A stretch of 54,937 nt of DNA from Anaerolineae bacterium (GCA_023382675.1 JAHDWN010000035.1:1-54937); one strand, 5' to 3'. Shown: positions 8,370 through 16,779, counted from the stretch's first letter. Translations and numbers: made by a program. The notes: generated by a model from the sequence alone, not told the origin.

Positions 8370-9074
8370 AGGCGATATCTGTGGATAATGATAGGCGCTG
8401 ATGATAACGCGATGGGTGGGCTTTCGGCTATTGGCTTTTGGCTTTCAGCCGTTAGCCGGATGGGATGCGCAAGCTGGAGCGCATCATGTCAGGTGCGGAC
8501 TATGTATTGCGGATCTTCGCGACCATCGCTTCCGCTGGATCGATCACCTGCTCGCTCAACACGCTCAGGAGATCGGCGTCGTTGATGTACCGGTAGATCG
8601 TCACCATCTGGCAGCCGCCGCGCCTGTGATAATCTATCGAAACGGCAAACTCAATTATTGCTCACCCGCACCTTCGAGCCGCACTCGGTCAGCGCGCTGG
8701 TGTTCCACGTGGAGTGAGGCCATTCCGATTGATCGAGAGGCTCATTACAGTTCAAAACGATTGCTGACAATCTCGAAGGGTTGGGTGCATTCGAGTTTTG
8801 GGGCGCGCCCGCCCATGAAATGGGACCGGCTATGAATTCGCCCTCTCCGAGGGCTGTTTCAGCAGTCGTCACGCCGAACAGCCTCCGTAGGAGGCGCACG
8901 TTTAGACGGGAGATTTCATTCCCCGGCGACGAAACGGCGCATTTGCCCCCATTTTCCGAATGCACCCGAAGCGTTCGCCAAACCGCTTGTGCCGCGCTAC
9001 ACTATTACGAACAGGCTGAACAACTATTCGGTTCAGTTGTTTTGAATAGATTCCGTTATGCAAGGGGGATACTT
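8370..9074. other. Intergenic region with palindrome cluster C
   Basis: I see no confident gene in these 705 bases. Three short hairpins with 3-nt loops occur at 8812-8824 (CCCAT/ATGGG), 8840-8854 (GCCCTC/GAGGGC) and 8881-8895 (GCCTCC/GGAGGC), similar in design to clusters A and B. A 35-codon frame at 8500-8607 on the minus strand (MVTIYRYINDADLLSVLSEQ and onward) reads protein-like but lacks a ribosome site; it may be a remnant. The octahaem cytochrome frame is also open upstream to 8781, but its residues there do not look coding. Confidence 0.6.
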
Positions 9075-10379
9075 ATGTCGCAGTCGGAACCTGTTGCCAG
9101 CGGTTCAATGCGAACCTTAGTGATCGGCGTGCTGACCGTGGTGCTGGTGCTTGGACTGGCGCTGGTCATGTTCGCGGTGAGCAACGCCATCAGCCCTGAT
9201 ACCGGGCCAGTCAACGCACTGGCGAACAGCGATGATGCCTGCGTGACCTGCCACCGCAACAGCACGCCGGGCATTGTCGTACAGTACGGGCACAGCTCGA
9301 TGGCCGCCGCCAATGTGCGCTGTGTCGATTGCCACGAGGTCGCCAGCGATTACCCCGCTGCCGTCGAACATGAGGGCACGTGGGTTCTGGGGTCGCCGAC
9401 GACCGCTATGTGCCAGGAGTGTCACCAGGCCGAAACCGCCCAGTACAACGCCAGTCGGCATGGGCTGCCGGCGTATGCCGCCGTGTTCGGTACCGAAGGC
9501 CTGTCAGAGGAGCTGCTGGCCGTCTACGAGGCGATCCCGGAAGGCAGCTTTGCGCCGGACAAATCGCGCAACGCCATCGCCGCGCTCGAAGGCCCGGACA
9601 TGACGCGCTTCACCTGCGAAGGCTGCCACAACATCGGCAGACCTGCGCCTGATGGATCGGTTGGCCAGTGCCAGAAGTGCCACCTGCGCCACGAATTCAG
9701 TCTGGAGCAGGCGCGGCGGCCAGAGACCTGCAATGCCTGCCACATCGGCCCAGATCACCCGCAGTGGGAGATCTACCAGGAATCGCCCCACGGTATCGCC
9801 TACGCGACGCTGGGCGACAGCTGGAACTGGGAAGCTGAACCCGGCACACTGACCACCGCCGACTTCCCAGCGCCGACCTGCGCCATCTGCCACATGAGCG
9901 GCTTTGGCGCGACCGGCACGACCCACGACGTAGGCGACCGCCTGACGTGGTATCTGTTCGCGCCGATCAGCGAGCGCCGTCCGGCCTACCAGGATAACAC
10001 GGTGCGGATGCAGACGGTCTGCCGTGAGTGCCACAACGAGAACTTCATCGACAGCTTCTACACCGACGCCGACAGGATGGTGGAGGCTGTGAATGCCTGG
10101 GTCGTCGAAAGCGACGAGATCATGCAGCCGTTGAAAGATCAAGGACTGCTGACCGCCGCGGCCTTTGACGAGCCCATCGACTTCACCTACTTCGATCTGT
10201 GGCATCACTGGGGGCGCACGGCCAAGTTCGGCGCGTGGATGCAAGGCCCGGACTACTCGCAGTGGCACGGTGCCTATGAGATGCTGCGCGAACTGGCAGT
10301 CCTGCGCGAAGAAACGGCGGCACGGCTGGCTGAAGCTGCGGGAACCACCGAGACGCCTGCCGAGTCATCAGGAGGATAA
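9075..10379 (+). CDS. Membrane-anchored octahaem c-type cytochrome, HAO-like
   Basis: This 434-residue protein has an N-terminal hydrophobic segment (about residues 13-37) that anchors it or directs export, then eight CxxCH haem sites at C56, C83, C113, C181, C199, C219, C269 and C316. Heme number and the C-terminal landmarks THDVGDRLTW, FDLWHHWGRTAKFGA and GPDYSQWHG match the octahaem hydroxylamine oxidoreductase family, which handles hydroxylamine, hydrazine or nitrite outside the cytoplasm. Whether it oxidises hydroxylamine or reduces nitrite depends on the tyrosine that cross-links the catalytic haem; I cannot place it without alignment. ATG at 9075 is chosen for its AGGGGGAT ribosome site 7 nt upstream and the signal anchor. 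A membrane protein gene starts 3 nt after its stop, so the two form an operon. Confidence 0.88.
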   Translation: MSQSEPVASGSMRTLVIGVLTVVLVLGLALVMFAVSNAISPDTGPVNALANSDDACVTCHRNSTPGIVVQYGHSSMAAANVRCVDCHEVASDYPAAVEHEGTWVLGSPTTAMCQECHQAETAQYNASRHGLPAYAAVFGTEGLSEELLAVYEAIPEGSFAPDKSRNAIAALEGPDMTRFTCEGCHNIGRPAPDGSVGQCQKCHLRHEFSLEQARRPETCNACHIGPDHPQWEIYQESPHGIAYATLGDSWNWEAEPGTLTTADFPAPTCAICHMSGFGATGTTHDVGDRLTWYLFAPISERRPAYQDNTVRMQTVCRECHNENFIDSFYTDADRMVEAVNAWVVESDEIMQPLKDQGLLTAAAFDEPIDFTYFDLWHHWGRTAKFGAWMQGPDYSQWHGAYEMLRELAVLREETAARLAEAAGTTETPAESSGG

Positions 10380-10382
10380 ACG

Positions 10383-11291
10383 ATGTCCTACCTGGCAACG
10401 GTTTTTCCACCGGCGCGAGTCGTCAACCGGCTGCCCCTGACCCGTGACCAGGTGATGCTGCTGCTGGCGGCGATCACCGAGATCTTCCTGGGCATCGATA
10501 TTTACTTTGCCCACGCGATCAGCGGAACGATCAAGACCAACGAGTGGATACCGATTGTGTTCGGGATTGCCGCCGGGGTCGCCCTGCTGCTGGCCGGGTT
10601 GATCGCGCTGCGCAGCCGCTCGCTGGCGAGTGGGCTGGCGAGCGTGGTCTTCCTTGGCAGCATCATCGTCGGCCTGATGGGCGCGTATTTCCATCTGGTG
10701 CGCGCCAACCTGATCGGCGGCGGCGCGCCCGTCGCCCAGGCCGTCACGGTCTTGATCTGGGCACCGCCGTTCCTGGGGCCGCTGTTCTTCGCGCTTAATG
10801 GCGTGTTGGGCATCAGCGCCGCCTGGGTTGAGACGCCGGTCAACAGCGGCAGGCTGCGGCTGCTGGGCAACGCCCACGTGCAAATGCCCTACAGCAAGAC
10901 GCGCGCCTACTTCTTCATCGTCAGCATCGGCATCCTGGCGACCACCATCAGCAGTGTGCTCGATCATGCCCGCGTGAATCTGGAGAATCCGTGGGTCTGG
11001 GTGCCGACGGCTGCCGGGGTGTTCGCGGTCGCTGTGTCGGCGTACCTGGGCTTCATCGCCCGGCCCACGCGCAACGACCTGCGCATCTACCTGTCAGCCA
11101 TGGTGCTGCTGTGCCTGGTCGGCATCGTCGGCTTCCTGCTGCACGTGAACACCAATCTGATCGCCAACGGCAGTATTCTGCTCGAACGGTTCGTGCGCGG
11201 TTCGCCCTTCCTCGCCCCGTTGGTTTTCGCCAACTGGGGGCTGATCGGGCTGGTCGCGCTGCTCGACCCGGCGGAAGAACGGCACGCATAG
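10383..11291 (+). CDS. Eight-helix membrane protein with duplicated His pairs, cytochrome partner
   Basis: This 302-residue integral membrane protein has about eight hydrophobic helices. It looks like a tandem duplication of a four-helix unit. H44 (YFAHA) and H104 (GAYFHLVRANLI), 60 residues apart, correspond to H195 (LDHAR) and H254 (GFLLHVNTNLI), 59 apart. The segments PPFLGPLFFALNGVLGI and SPFLAPLVFANWGLIGL also match. Histidines in membrane helices at repeated spacing suggest b-haem or quinone binding. I therefore infer a quinone-linked membrane partner of the octahaem cytochrome encoded 3 nt upstream. No known family was recognised. ATG at 10383 follows AGGAGGATAAACG. A terminator closes the operon. 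Confidence 0.8.
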   Translation: MSYLATVFPPARVVNRLPLTRDQVMLLLAAITEIFLGIDIYFAHAISGTIKTNEWIPIVFGIAAGVALLLAGLIALRSRSLASGLASVVFLGSIIVGLMGAYFHLVRANLIGGGAPVAQAVTVLIWAPPFLGPLFFALNGVLGISAAWVETPVNSGRLRLLGNAHVQMPYSKTRAYFFIVSIGILATTISSVLDHARVNLENPWVWVPTAAGVFAVAVSAYLGFIARPTRNDLRIYLSAMVLLCLVGIVGFLLHVNTNLIANGSILLERFVRGSPFLAPLVFANWGLIGLVALLDPAEERHA

Positions 11292-11315
11292 TCTGCTGTC
11301 ACAACTAACACAGCG

Positions 11316-11353
11316 AATGGGGTGAGCACGATCATGGCTCGCCCCATTTTGTT
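11316..11353 (+). terminator. Rho-independent terminator of the cytochrome operon
   Basis: AATGGGGTGAGC pairs with GCTCGCCCCATT (12 bp, one G-T wobble, 9-nt loop) and is followed by TTGTT, 24 nt past the stop of the membrane protein gene. Confidence 0.85.
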
Positions 11354-11439
11354 ATGGCAGGTCGTCGGTGGCACACTCCATGGATTGTCCAGTTAGGTTT
11401 GAACGGACCAAATTGGCAGGTAGCGTTGGCACGCCGTCC

Positions 11440-11575
11440 GCCGACGGGTCAACCCGTCGGCTAGTAGGCATCCAGCACACTAAAGGTGCTATTCAGAAAA
11501 CGCACAAGACAACTAGCGTAATGAAGCATCTTCAGTATGCTTGATTAGACCTAGCCGACCGATTGATCGGTCGGC
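11440..11575. repeat. Palindrome cluster D
   Basis: Two perfect 10-bp hairpins with 2-nt loops, at 11440-11461 (GCCGACGGGT/ACCCGTCGGC) and 11554-11575 (GCCGACCGAT/ATCGGTCGGC), flank two weaker ones at 11474-11490 (AGCAC/GTGCT) and 11524-11542 (AAGCAT/ATGCTT). The design resembles clusters A-C. The rest of the gap 11354-11653 shows no gene. Confidence 0.8.
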
Positions 11576-11653
11576 GACTGCAAGCGCCATTCATATGTAT
11601 CTGAATTCAGTTCTCCATTAGATGTAATAGAACCAGGAGAGAGACACACAGAC

Positions 11654-12055
11654 ATGAGAGATTCAGAGGCGCGCGTGCCTGACTCGGAGACAGCGCCAGC
11701 CTGGGCGCTGACGTGTCTCAGAATTCGCAATGGCCGCCAGCTTGCCGGGGTGCTGACCGGCGCACAGGCGTTGAGCTTCGACAACGATGCGCCGCGCAAC
11801 GAAGATGAAGCCATCCTGATCGACCAGTTTCACGAGGATATTCAGGACTGGGACGCCATGCTGGAAGTGGGCGGCCATGCCCTCGTTGGCGCAGAGAACG
11901 AGTTCACCCGGCAGATCGACCGGCTGGCGCTGCGCGAACTCTACGTGTATGCGGCGAAAAAGAATGAGCAAGGCCAGGCAGCCGTTATCCCGACAGCCTA
12001 CGTCCGGGTGCGCAGACTGGATCTAGAACAGATCGTCTTGACCGAGAAGCCCTGA
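11654..12055 (+). CDS. Hypothetical protein, 133 residues
   Basis: This acidic soluble protein has no signal peptide, membrane segment or motif that I recognise. Its middle, residues 45-80, reads NDAPRNEDEAILIDQFHEDI and is rich in Asp/Glu; the C-terminal part (YVRVRRLDLEQIVLTEKP) looks like a beta-strand ending. AGGAGAGA lies about 12 nt before the ATG. The stop is 4 nt before the ATG of the phosphotransferase gene, so the two are almost certainly co-transcribed and may be translationally coupled. The function is unknown; the pairing hints at a modifier or partner of the kinase-like enzyme. Confidence 0.7.
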   Translation: MRDSEARVPDSETAPAWALTCLRIRNGRQLAGVLTGAQALSFDNDAPRNEDEAILIDQFHEDIQDWDAMLEVGGHALVGAENEFTRQIDRLALRELYVYAAKKNEQGQAAVIPTAYVRVRRLDLEQIVLTEKP

Positions 12056-12059
12056 CGTG

Positions 12060-12980
12060 ATGACAACAGAAGATACCAACGCACCATTCGAGCAGTTAGG
12101 CCAGCGAATCGCGCCGGGGAGCAGGCTGCTGCGGGCGTGGCCGCTTACGGGCGGCGTCTCGGCACAGATGACAGCGCTGGAGGTTGCGCGCACGGATGGC
12201 ACGACGGTGAAGTGGGTCGCGCGCAGCAATAACGATGTCGATGCGCACGGCGAGTACGTCGTGGCGGGCGAGTTCAGGCTGCTGCGCGCTTTGCAGGCCA
12301 CCGCGCTCCCCGTGCCGACGCCGATTGCCTACCATCCCCCTGGCAAAATCTTCGACACGCCGGTACTGGTGCTCGCCTACGTCGAGGGCGCACCCCAGTT
12401 CGCCCCGGCGGACGTGGGCGCATTCGTCCGCCAGCTTGCCGCGCAGCTAGCGCAGATTCACGGCCTGGATGTCGCCGCGCTTGATCTGTCGTTTCTACCT
12501 CGGCAATCTGGTGTCGTCCACACACGGCTGCGGGCACGACCGGCAGCGCTCGATGAGGCCATGAGCGAGGGGCGTATCCGCGACACGCTCGCAGCCGTCT
12601 GGCCGCTGCCACCCATCAACCCGTCGGCACTGCTCCACGGCGACTTCTGGCCGGGCAACGTGCTCTGCCAGGAGGATCAGATCGCCGCCGTCATCGACTG
12701 GGAGGATGCCGCACTTGGCGATCCGCTGGCCGATCTCGCCAACGGCAGGCTCGAAATGCTATGGGCCTTCGGGGACGAGGTCATGCACAGCTTTACCCGC
12801 GCTTACGCCGCGCTCATGCCGGGGATCGATCTCCGCAATCTGCCGTATTGGGACTTGAGCGCCGCGCTGCGCCCCATCGGCCAGTTCGAGACGTGGGGAC
12901 TGGACGCGGCGACCGTGCGCACCATGCGCGAGCGGCATCGCGGGTTCGTCGCTCAGGCCTTCACAACCCTCTCCGGCTGA
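12060..12980 (+). CDS. Phosphotransferase of the aminoglycoside/choline kinase (APH) family
   Basis: This 306-residue protein has the protein-kinase-like APH fold. The catalytic loop is LLHGDFWPGNVL (HGDxxxxN, catalytic Asp) and the metal-binding motif is AAVIDWEDAALGDPLADLAN. The N-terminal nucleotide lobe starts with a Gly-rich stretch (LTGGVSAQM). Members transfer phosphate to small molecules such as aminoglycosides, homoserine, choline or fructosamine; the substrate cannot be told here and resistance should not be assumed. ATG at 12060 is preferred over the adjacent GTG at 12057. It follows the hypothetical gene at 11654 after only 4 nt. Confidence 0.85.
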   Translation: MTTEDTNAPFEQLGQRIAPGSRLLRAWPLTGGVSAQMTALEVARTDGTTVKWVARSNNDVDAHGEYVVAGEFRLLRALQATALPVPTPIAYHPPGKIFDTPVLVLAYVEGAPQFAPADVGAFVRQLAAQLAQIHGLDVAALDLSFLPRQSGVVHTRLRARPAALDEAMSEGRIRDTLAAVWPLPPINPSALLHGDFWPGNVLCQEDQIAAVIDWEDAALGDPLADLANGRLEMLWAFGDEVMHSFTRAYAALMPGIDLRNLPYWDLSAALRPIGQFETWGLDAATVRTMRERHRGFVAQAFTTLSG

Positions 12981-12988
12981 CAATAGAT

Positions 12989-13025
12989 TCCCCCCCGCAG
13001 GGGGATGACTCCCACCCTGGGGGGA
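12989..13025. repeat. Two C/G-run hairpins after the phosphotransferase gene
   Basis: TCCCCC pairs with GGGGGA around a short loop (12989-13005), and TCCCACC with GGGGGGA (13010-13025, one mismatch). The pair lies 9 nt past the phosphotransferase stop, where it may slow or end transcription, though no T tract follows. Confidence 0.55.
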
Positions 13026-13088
13026 CATCTATGCTGAAACTATCGGACGCGCTGAGGAAATCGGCGCCAGCCCATAGGAGCATAGATC

Positions 13089-13289
13089 ATGATCATGGAC
13101 CACTACTCACTCGAAAAGCTCTCACAGCAGCGCATCAACGACTTTCAGCGCGACGCCGCGCAGCGGCAGCTCGCACGTGAAGCCCGTGGCGACGAAGCGC
13201 GCGGGCGGCACATCCCGGCCTGGATCAACGTCTTCGCGCTGATGGCGCTATTCGCCCGTCTGATCGGCCTGACGGTCAGAAACGCATAG
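13089..13289 (+). CDS. Small membrane-associated hypothetical protein
   Basis: The 66-residue product has a charged, helical N-terminal half (SLEKLSQQRINDFQRDAAQR) rich in Arg/Gln/Glu and a C-terminal hydrophobic helix (INVFALMALFARLIGLTV, about residues 44-62) ending in a short basic tail. It is probably a tail-anchored inner-membrane protein with the helix in the cytoplasm. AGGAG stands about 8 nt before the ATG at 13089; ATG at 13095 is the alternative. I do not recognise a family. It stands between two unrelated enzymes on the same strand, with its own space of about 190 nt to the next gene. Confidence 0.65.
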   Translation: MIMDHYSLEKLSQQRINDFQRDAAQRQLAREARGDEARGRHIPAWINVFALMALFARLIGLTVRNA

Positions 13290-13484
13290 AACAAATTTTC
13301 ACACTTTGCAGTTTGTAGAGCATTACGGATCAGCCGACATCACTCTCTGTACCATCGGAACCGTCGGCAGCGCAGGACATCATCCATAGGTCAGATGCGG
13401 AAATTCCGTATTTGTAACGATGCTCCTCTATGTCCGTTTGCCTAGACTGTCTTTGTTGGCATGAAGTGAAAGATCAGCGGCGTG

Positions 13485-14384
13485 ATGAATCCGAAAACCT
13501 TGCTTGTCATTTTTGCCCACCCGGACGATGAATCGCACGGGCCTGCCGGTACGCTGGCGAAATATGCCGCCGAAGGCGTCCGGGTGCATTACCTGTGCGC
13601 GACGCGGGGCGAGTCAGGCGTGGTGGACAGCCGCTTCCTGGCGAACGGCGGCAGCGTGGCCGAACTGCGGACGGCGGAACTCGACCGGGCGGCGGCGGCG
13701 CTGGGGCTGGCGAGCGTCAGCTTTCTGGGCTACCGTGATTCGGGGATGGCCGGTTCGCCGGATAACGCGCATCCGCACAGCCTGTGCGCCGCCCCGTTAA
13801 ACGAAGTGGCCGGGAAGATTGCGGAGCACATCCGCCGCCTGCGCCCGGATGCCATCATCACGCACGACCAGTACGGCTGGTATGGGCATCCCGACCATAT
13901 CAAGTGCTATGCCGCCACGCTGCGCGCCTACGAACTGCTCTACGGCATTCGCGCCGGCGACCCGGAAGCCTACGCACCGAGCGCGCCCCGGCTCTACGTC
14001 AGCACGTTCTCAAAAGCGATGCTCAAGCTCGCGGTGCGCGTCATGCCGTTGTTCGGCCTCGATCCCCGCCGCCATGGGCAAAACCAGGACATCGACCTGG
14101 CCGAGATCGCGTCGTGGAGCATCCCGACGACGGCGTGCATCCAAGTGCGTGCGTATCTGCCCGCCAAAGACCGCGCGAAGGCCGCCCACGCCAGCCAAAC
14201 GCCGCTGACGCAGACGAAGCGCCCCTGGCTGCGCGCGATCATGCGGCGCATGGAGACCGCCGAGGCCTTCAACCGCCTGTATCCGCCCGTCGCCCCCGGC
14301 GAAGCGGTCGAACGCACTTTGTTCGGCGCCGCGCCCCAGCCTGTCTGGAACCCGGCGATCCACGAGCTGCCCTACCCGGTGTAG
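13485..14384 (+). CDS. PIG-L family (LmbE-like) zinc deacetylase
   Basis: This 299-residue protein starts MNPKTLLVIFAHPDDESHGP, with the AHPDDE zinc-binding and catalytic motif near residues 11-16. The second metal-ligand region THDQYGWYGHPDHI supplies the further His. TRGESG and the Rossmann-like strands are also typical. Family members remove acetyl groups from N-acetylglucosaminyl conjugates, for example in mycothiol, bacillithiol, lincomycin or GPI pathways, or act on other amides. No companion thiol-pathway gene is present in this window, so the substrate is open. ATG at 13485 is chosen; GTG at 13482 is adjacent. The ribosome site is weak. The enzyme is probably cytosolic, since no signal peptide is seen. 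Confidence 0.9.
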   Translation: MNPKTLLVIFAHPDDESHGPAGTLAKYAAEGVRVHYLCATRGESGVVDSRFLANGGSVAELRTAELDRAAAALGLASVSFLGYRDSGMAGSPDNAHPHSLCAAPLNEVAGKIAEHIRRLRPDAIITHDQYGWYGHPDHIKCYAATLRAYELLYGIRAGDPEAYAPSAPRLYVSTFSKAMLKLAVRVMPLFGLDPRRHGQNQDIDLAEIASWSIPTTACIQVRAYLPAKDRAKAAHASQTPLTQTKRPWLRAIMRRMETAEAFNRLYPPVAPGEAVERTLFGAAPQPVWNPAIHELPYPV

Positions 14385-14423
14385 ATCGCCATCACGACAT
14401 TCGCTACGCGAGCTTAACCTATC

Positions 14424-14906
14424 GTGAGATATGGCTACAGCAATGTGATTTTTGCTCATCTCGGTGCAATATCTGTCAACGTAGGCGATAGAGTATCAGC
14501 AGGCGACGTGCTTGGGGCTGTAGGACAATAGACTGATGGATTTGGTTCACATCTTCACCTTGAGATGAGAAATTTCCCGGCAGGTGTATTCGATCATAAT
14601 GCTGTAATTGCATCAGGTATCGAACCCACAACAGGGATAATCACAGGGAGTGCAAACCAAGCACCGCTATTGTTTGTGAATACGTATCTGTTTTTCGATG
14701 CAACGTCTCAGCAACTCATGGACTCATGTGTTGAAAGAACTTATGATAGCCCACGATGGAGTGAAGATTGGCAGAGACCAAATACTGGTGGAGGGACAAT
14801 TCCATCAACTCAAAGGTCAGCCTGTTTTAACGGAACTTCAAGCGATGTAACTTACAGAGAGAACTCTGGGATATGTAGTCAAGGATTAGCAGGCGCACCG
14901 CAATAA
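14424..14906 (+). pseudogene. M23 (LytM-type) peptidase, C-terminal remnant with stop codon
   Basis: One frame reads VRYGYSNVIFAHLGAI, then VGDRVSAGDVLGAVGQ, then a TAG stop at 14529-14531, then TDGFGSHLHLEMR. This is the end of an M23 zinc endopeptidase domain with its HLH metal motif. Reading continues past the stop to 14906 with a Trp/Ser/Thr-rich tail. A TAA just upstream (near 14417) and the missing first zinc ligand (HxxxD) show that the N-terminal part is lost. The gene is therefore broken. Its base composition is clearly poorer in GC than the surrounding genes, which suggests transfer. M23 enzymes cut peptidoglycan cross-links. Confidence 0.75.
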
Positions 14907-14985
14907 AGAACAAGTACAAGTTACATATGTTGGTGATTGGATTGTTTCTTCAGCGATCCGGTCACCAACTGTCTTGGTTTCAAGG

Positions 14986-16005
14986 CTAACATGGTATCCA
15001 ATATGGTGTGTATTCGTTACGGTTGCCAGATGTGAGTCGCATGATTTCGTTGGTAGCTATATTGAGCGCAAACACTCCGACCCTATATTCAGCAACATTA
15101 TTATCAATTGCCTCAAATACAACAAGTGAACCATCAGGAGACCACTCTGGTCTTGCATAGTTTTCATGGAAAATGGTAACGCCTTCAGTCAGTAAGGTCT
15201 CCTCTGCTGTAAGCAGGTTTCGTGTATATATCTCATTTAATCCGTTGTTTGATACAGCATAAACAAAGTGAGTGGCAGCTGGATTCCACGAAACGCTCAC
15301 CACCATCGAATCGACAAATAGCGCTGATGTATCATCAAGCAAGTTTATATGATACAGAGACAAGTTATCTGAAAATCTGTTTGTCGAATATAAGATACCT
15401 TCGCTGTCGGGTGTCCAGCTTACGAAGTAATCAAATATGCCTTCTAGTGGCGGTGTAATTTCGCTGAAATCCCCTGTCTCAAGGGAGACAATCATCATGT
15501 TTTGTCTATCAACATCATTGACGCTGATTACTAAATTTCGCCCATCCAATGACCAATCGCCAAGAAAGTATGTCTGATTTCCTTGTGTTAGTTGTCGATG
15601 TTCCTCTCCTGTAGGCGTGACAATATATATGTTGTTCCGCGACTCAAAAGCAATCCAATCGCCAGTAGGAGACCAACGAATTCTCGGTTGTGTGGCTCGT
15701 CCAGATGTAATCTGAACAGGTTCGTCATCAATATCTGACAGCACTGCTAAATCGAATCCGCCATCTTCGTTGTAAGTAGCGATTGCTATTTGGCTACCAT
15801 CTGGCGACCACACCGGCGCTGAAGCTAAATTATCTAATGGTAATTCCACCTCAATGTGTTGGCTTAAGTCTAGTTGGTAGTATCGAAGTCCATCGTCAGT
15901 TGGTGCTGAATAAACCAGAACATTTCGGCAAGTTTCCAGGTTGATGCCCTGCTGTGGAAACCCGTTCAAAAATACGATCAGGAGACTGATCATAAGGATC
16001 TTCAT
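14986..16005 (-). CDS. Exported TolB-like beta-propeller protein
   Basis: This 339-residue protein begins with a signal peptide (MKILMISLLIVFLNGF) and then shows repeated PD40/TolB blades, marked by PVWSPDGSQIAIATY, RIRWSPTGDWIAFES, VSWTPDSEGILYSTN, VSWNPAATHFVYAVS and PEWSPDGSLVVFEAI. About six blades can be counted. There is no enzymatic motif; such propellers bind proteins or ligands in the periplasm or outside the cell. The gene is GC-poor like the adjacent M23 remnant and unlike genes on either side, so both may have come in together. The next gene upstream on this strand is far away, so it is probably transcribed alone. Confidence 0.85.
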   Translation of the reverse strand: MKILMISLLIVFLNGFPQQGINLETCRNVLVYSAPTDDGLRYYQLDLSQHIEVELPLDNLASAPVWSPDGSQIAIATYNEDGGFDLAVLSDIDDEPVQITSGRATQPRIRWSPTGDWIAFESRNNIYIVTPTGEEHRQLTQGNQTYFLGDWSLDGRNLVISVNDVDRQNMMIVSLETGDFSEITPPLEGIFDYFVSWTPDSEGILYSTNRFSDNLSLYHINLLDDTSALFVDSMVVSVSWNPAATHFVYAVSNNGLNEIYTRNLLTAEETLLTEGVTIFHENYARPEWSPDGSLVVFEAIDNNVAEYRVGVFALNIATNEIMRLTSGNRNEYTPYWIPC

Positions 16006-16446
16006 AACGATTTTTCTTCCAATCAGATCACCAATAGTCTATGGTGCGGTATTTTGAACGTCAAGAAACGACTCCTCAACGGCATTGCTACGCTATCAAA
16101 AGACGCACTCACAAAAGGGGCGTGTTACCTGTCCTCAATGGATAGGGACGGCGACATAAGTCGCAGGCCAGCCAATTTTCAGTGCAAATTTGTATACACG
16201 TAATGTGTATCGTAATATAGAGAGTGGCCTCTCAAACCGCTACAACGCTATATGCGCATGACCTGAGCAGCAGGAGAGGCATTCACTGCTGCTTTTGGTT
16301 TGTATCCATAACTCACGTTAACCTACGTCCGCGACGGATTGAGCAGGTAACACCCTCGCAGTGTTACAGGGCTGACACACCGGCGTAAAATACAAGTGAC
16401 AGGCAGCGCCTACGCTGAAATGGGATGCCTGCTCAGGAGTATCTTT
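16006..16446. other. Intergenic region with several small inverted repeats
   Basis: No gene is evident. The stretch is GC-poor at its left half. It holds ATACAC/GTGTAT (16194-16210), GCGAC/GTCGC near 16151-16164 and GTAACAC/GTGTTAC with a 7-nt loop (16347-16367). The last lies about 80 nt before the htrA start and could be an operator or part of a leader. Confidence 0.5.
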
Positions 16447-16779
16447 ATGCGCAGTCGGTTTATGCTCATGTTCGTTTTCGCAGCCGGGCTGCTGCTCGGC
16501 GCGGCGCTGATCACCTACACACTGGTGCTGCCGCATGGCACACCGTCGTTGGCGCAGGCAATCACGACGCCCGCGCCGACCCCGTCGCTGCCAGACGCGA
16601 CAGTCTTCGCCCAGGCAGATGCGCACGATCAGATCGTCGCCACGCTCTACCAGCGCGTCAGCCCGTCCGTGCTGCATATCACCAGCCGCGCGCAGTCGTT
16701 CAGCCCGTTCTACGGGGTCGTGCCGCGCGAAGGCACAGGCTCCGGCTTCGCCTACGATGACCAGGGAGGTCCGGATTAA
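16447..16779 (+). pseudogene. HtrA/DegP-type serine protease, N-terminal fragment
   Basis: ATG at 16447, with AGGAG 8 nt upstream, starts a 110-residue frame. It has an N-terminal membrane anchor (about residues 4-28), a Thr/Pro linker and then RVSPSVLHITSRAQSF and GTGSGFAYDDQG. That is the beginning of a trypsin-like HtrA domain, just before the expected IVTNxHV catalytic-His segment. The frame then diverges (GPD, stop at 16777-16779). The whole protease core and most of the PDZ domain are gone. A matching C-terminal HtrA tail appears 4 kb to the right at 20799-20888 in the same orientation, so an insertion with deletion destroyed this gene. Confidence 0.8.

Noticed and set aside
12060-12980. 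An aminoglycoside resistance gene
   Set aside because: The APH-fold motifs are clear, but the family covers many metabolic kinases and no resistance-specific features or mobile context were found.
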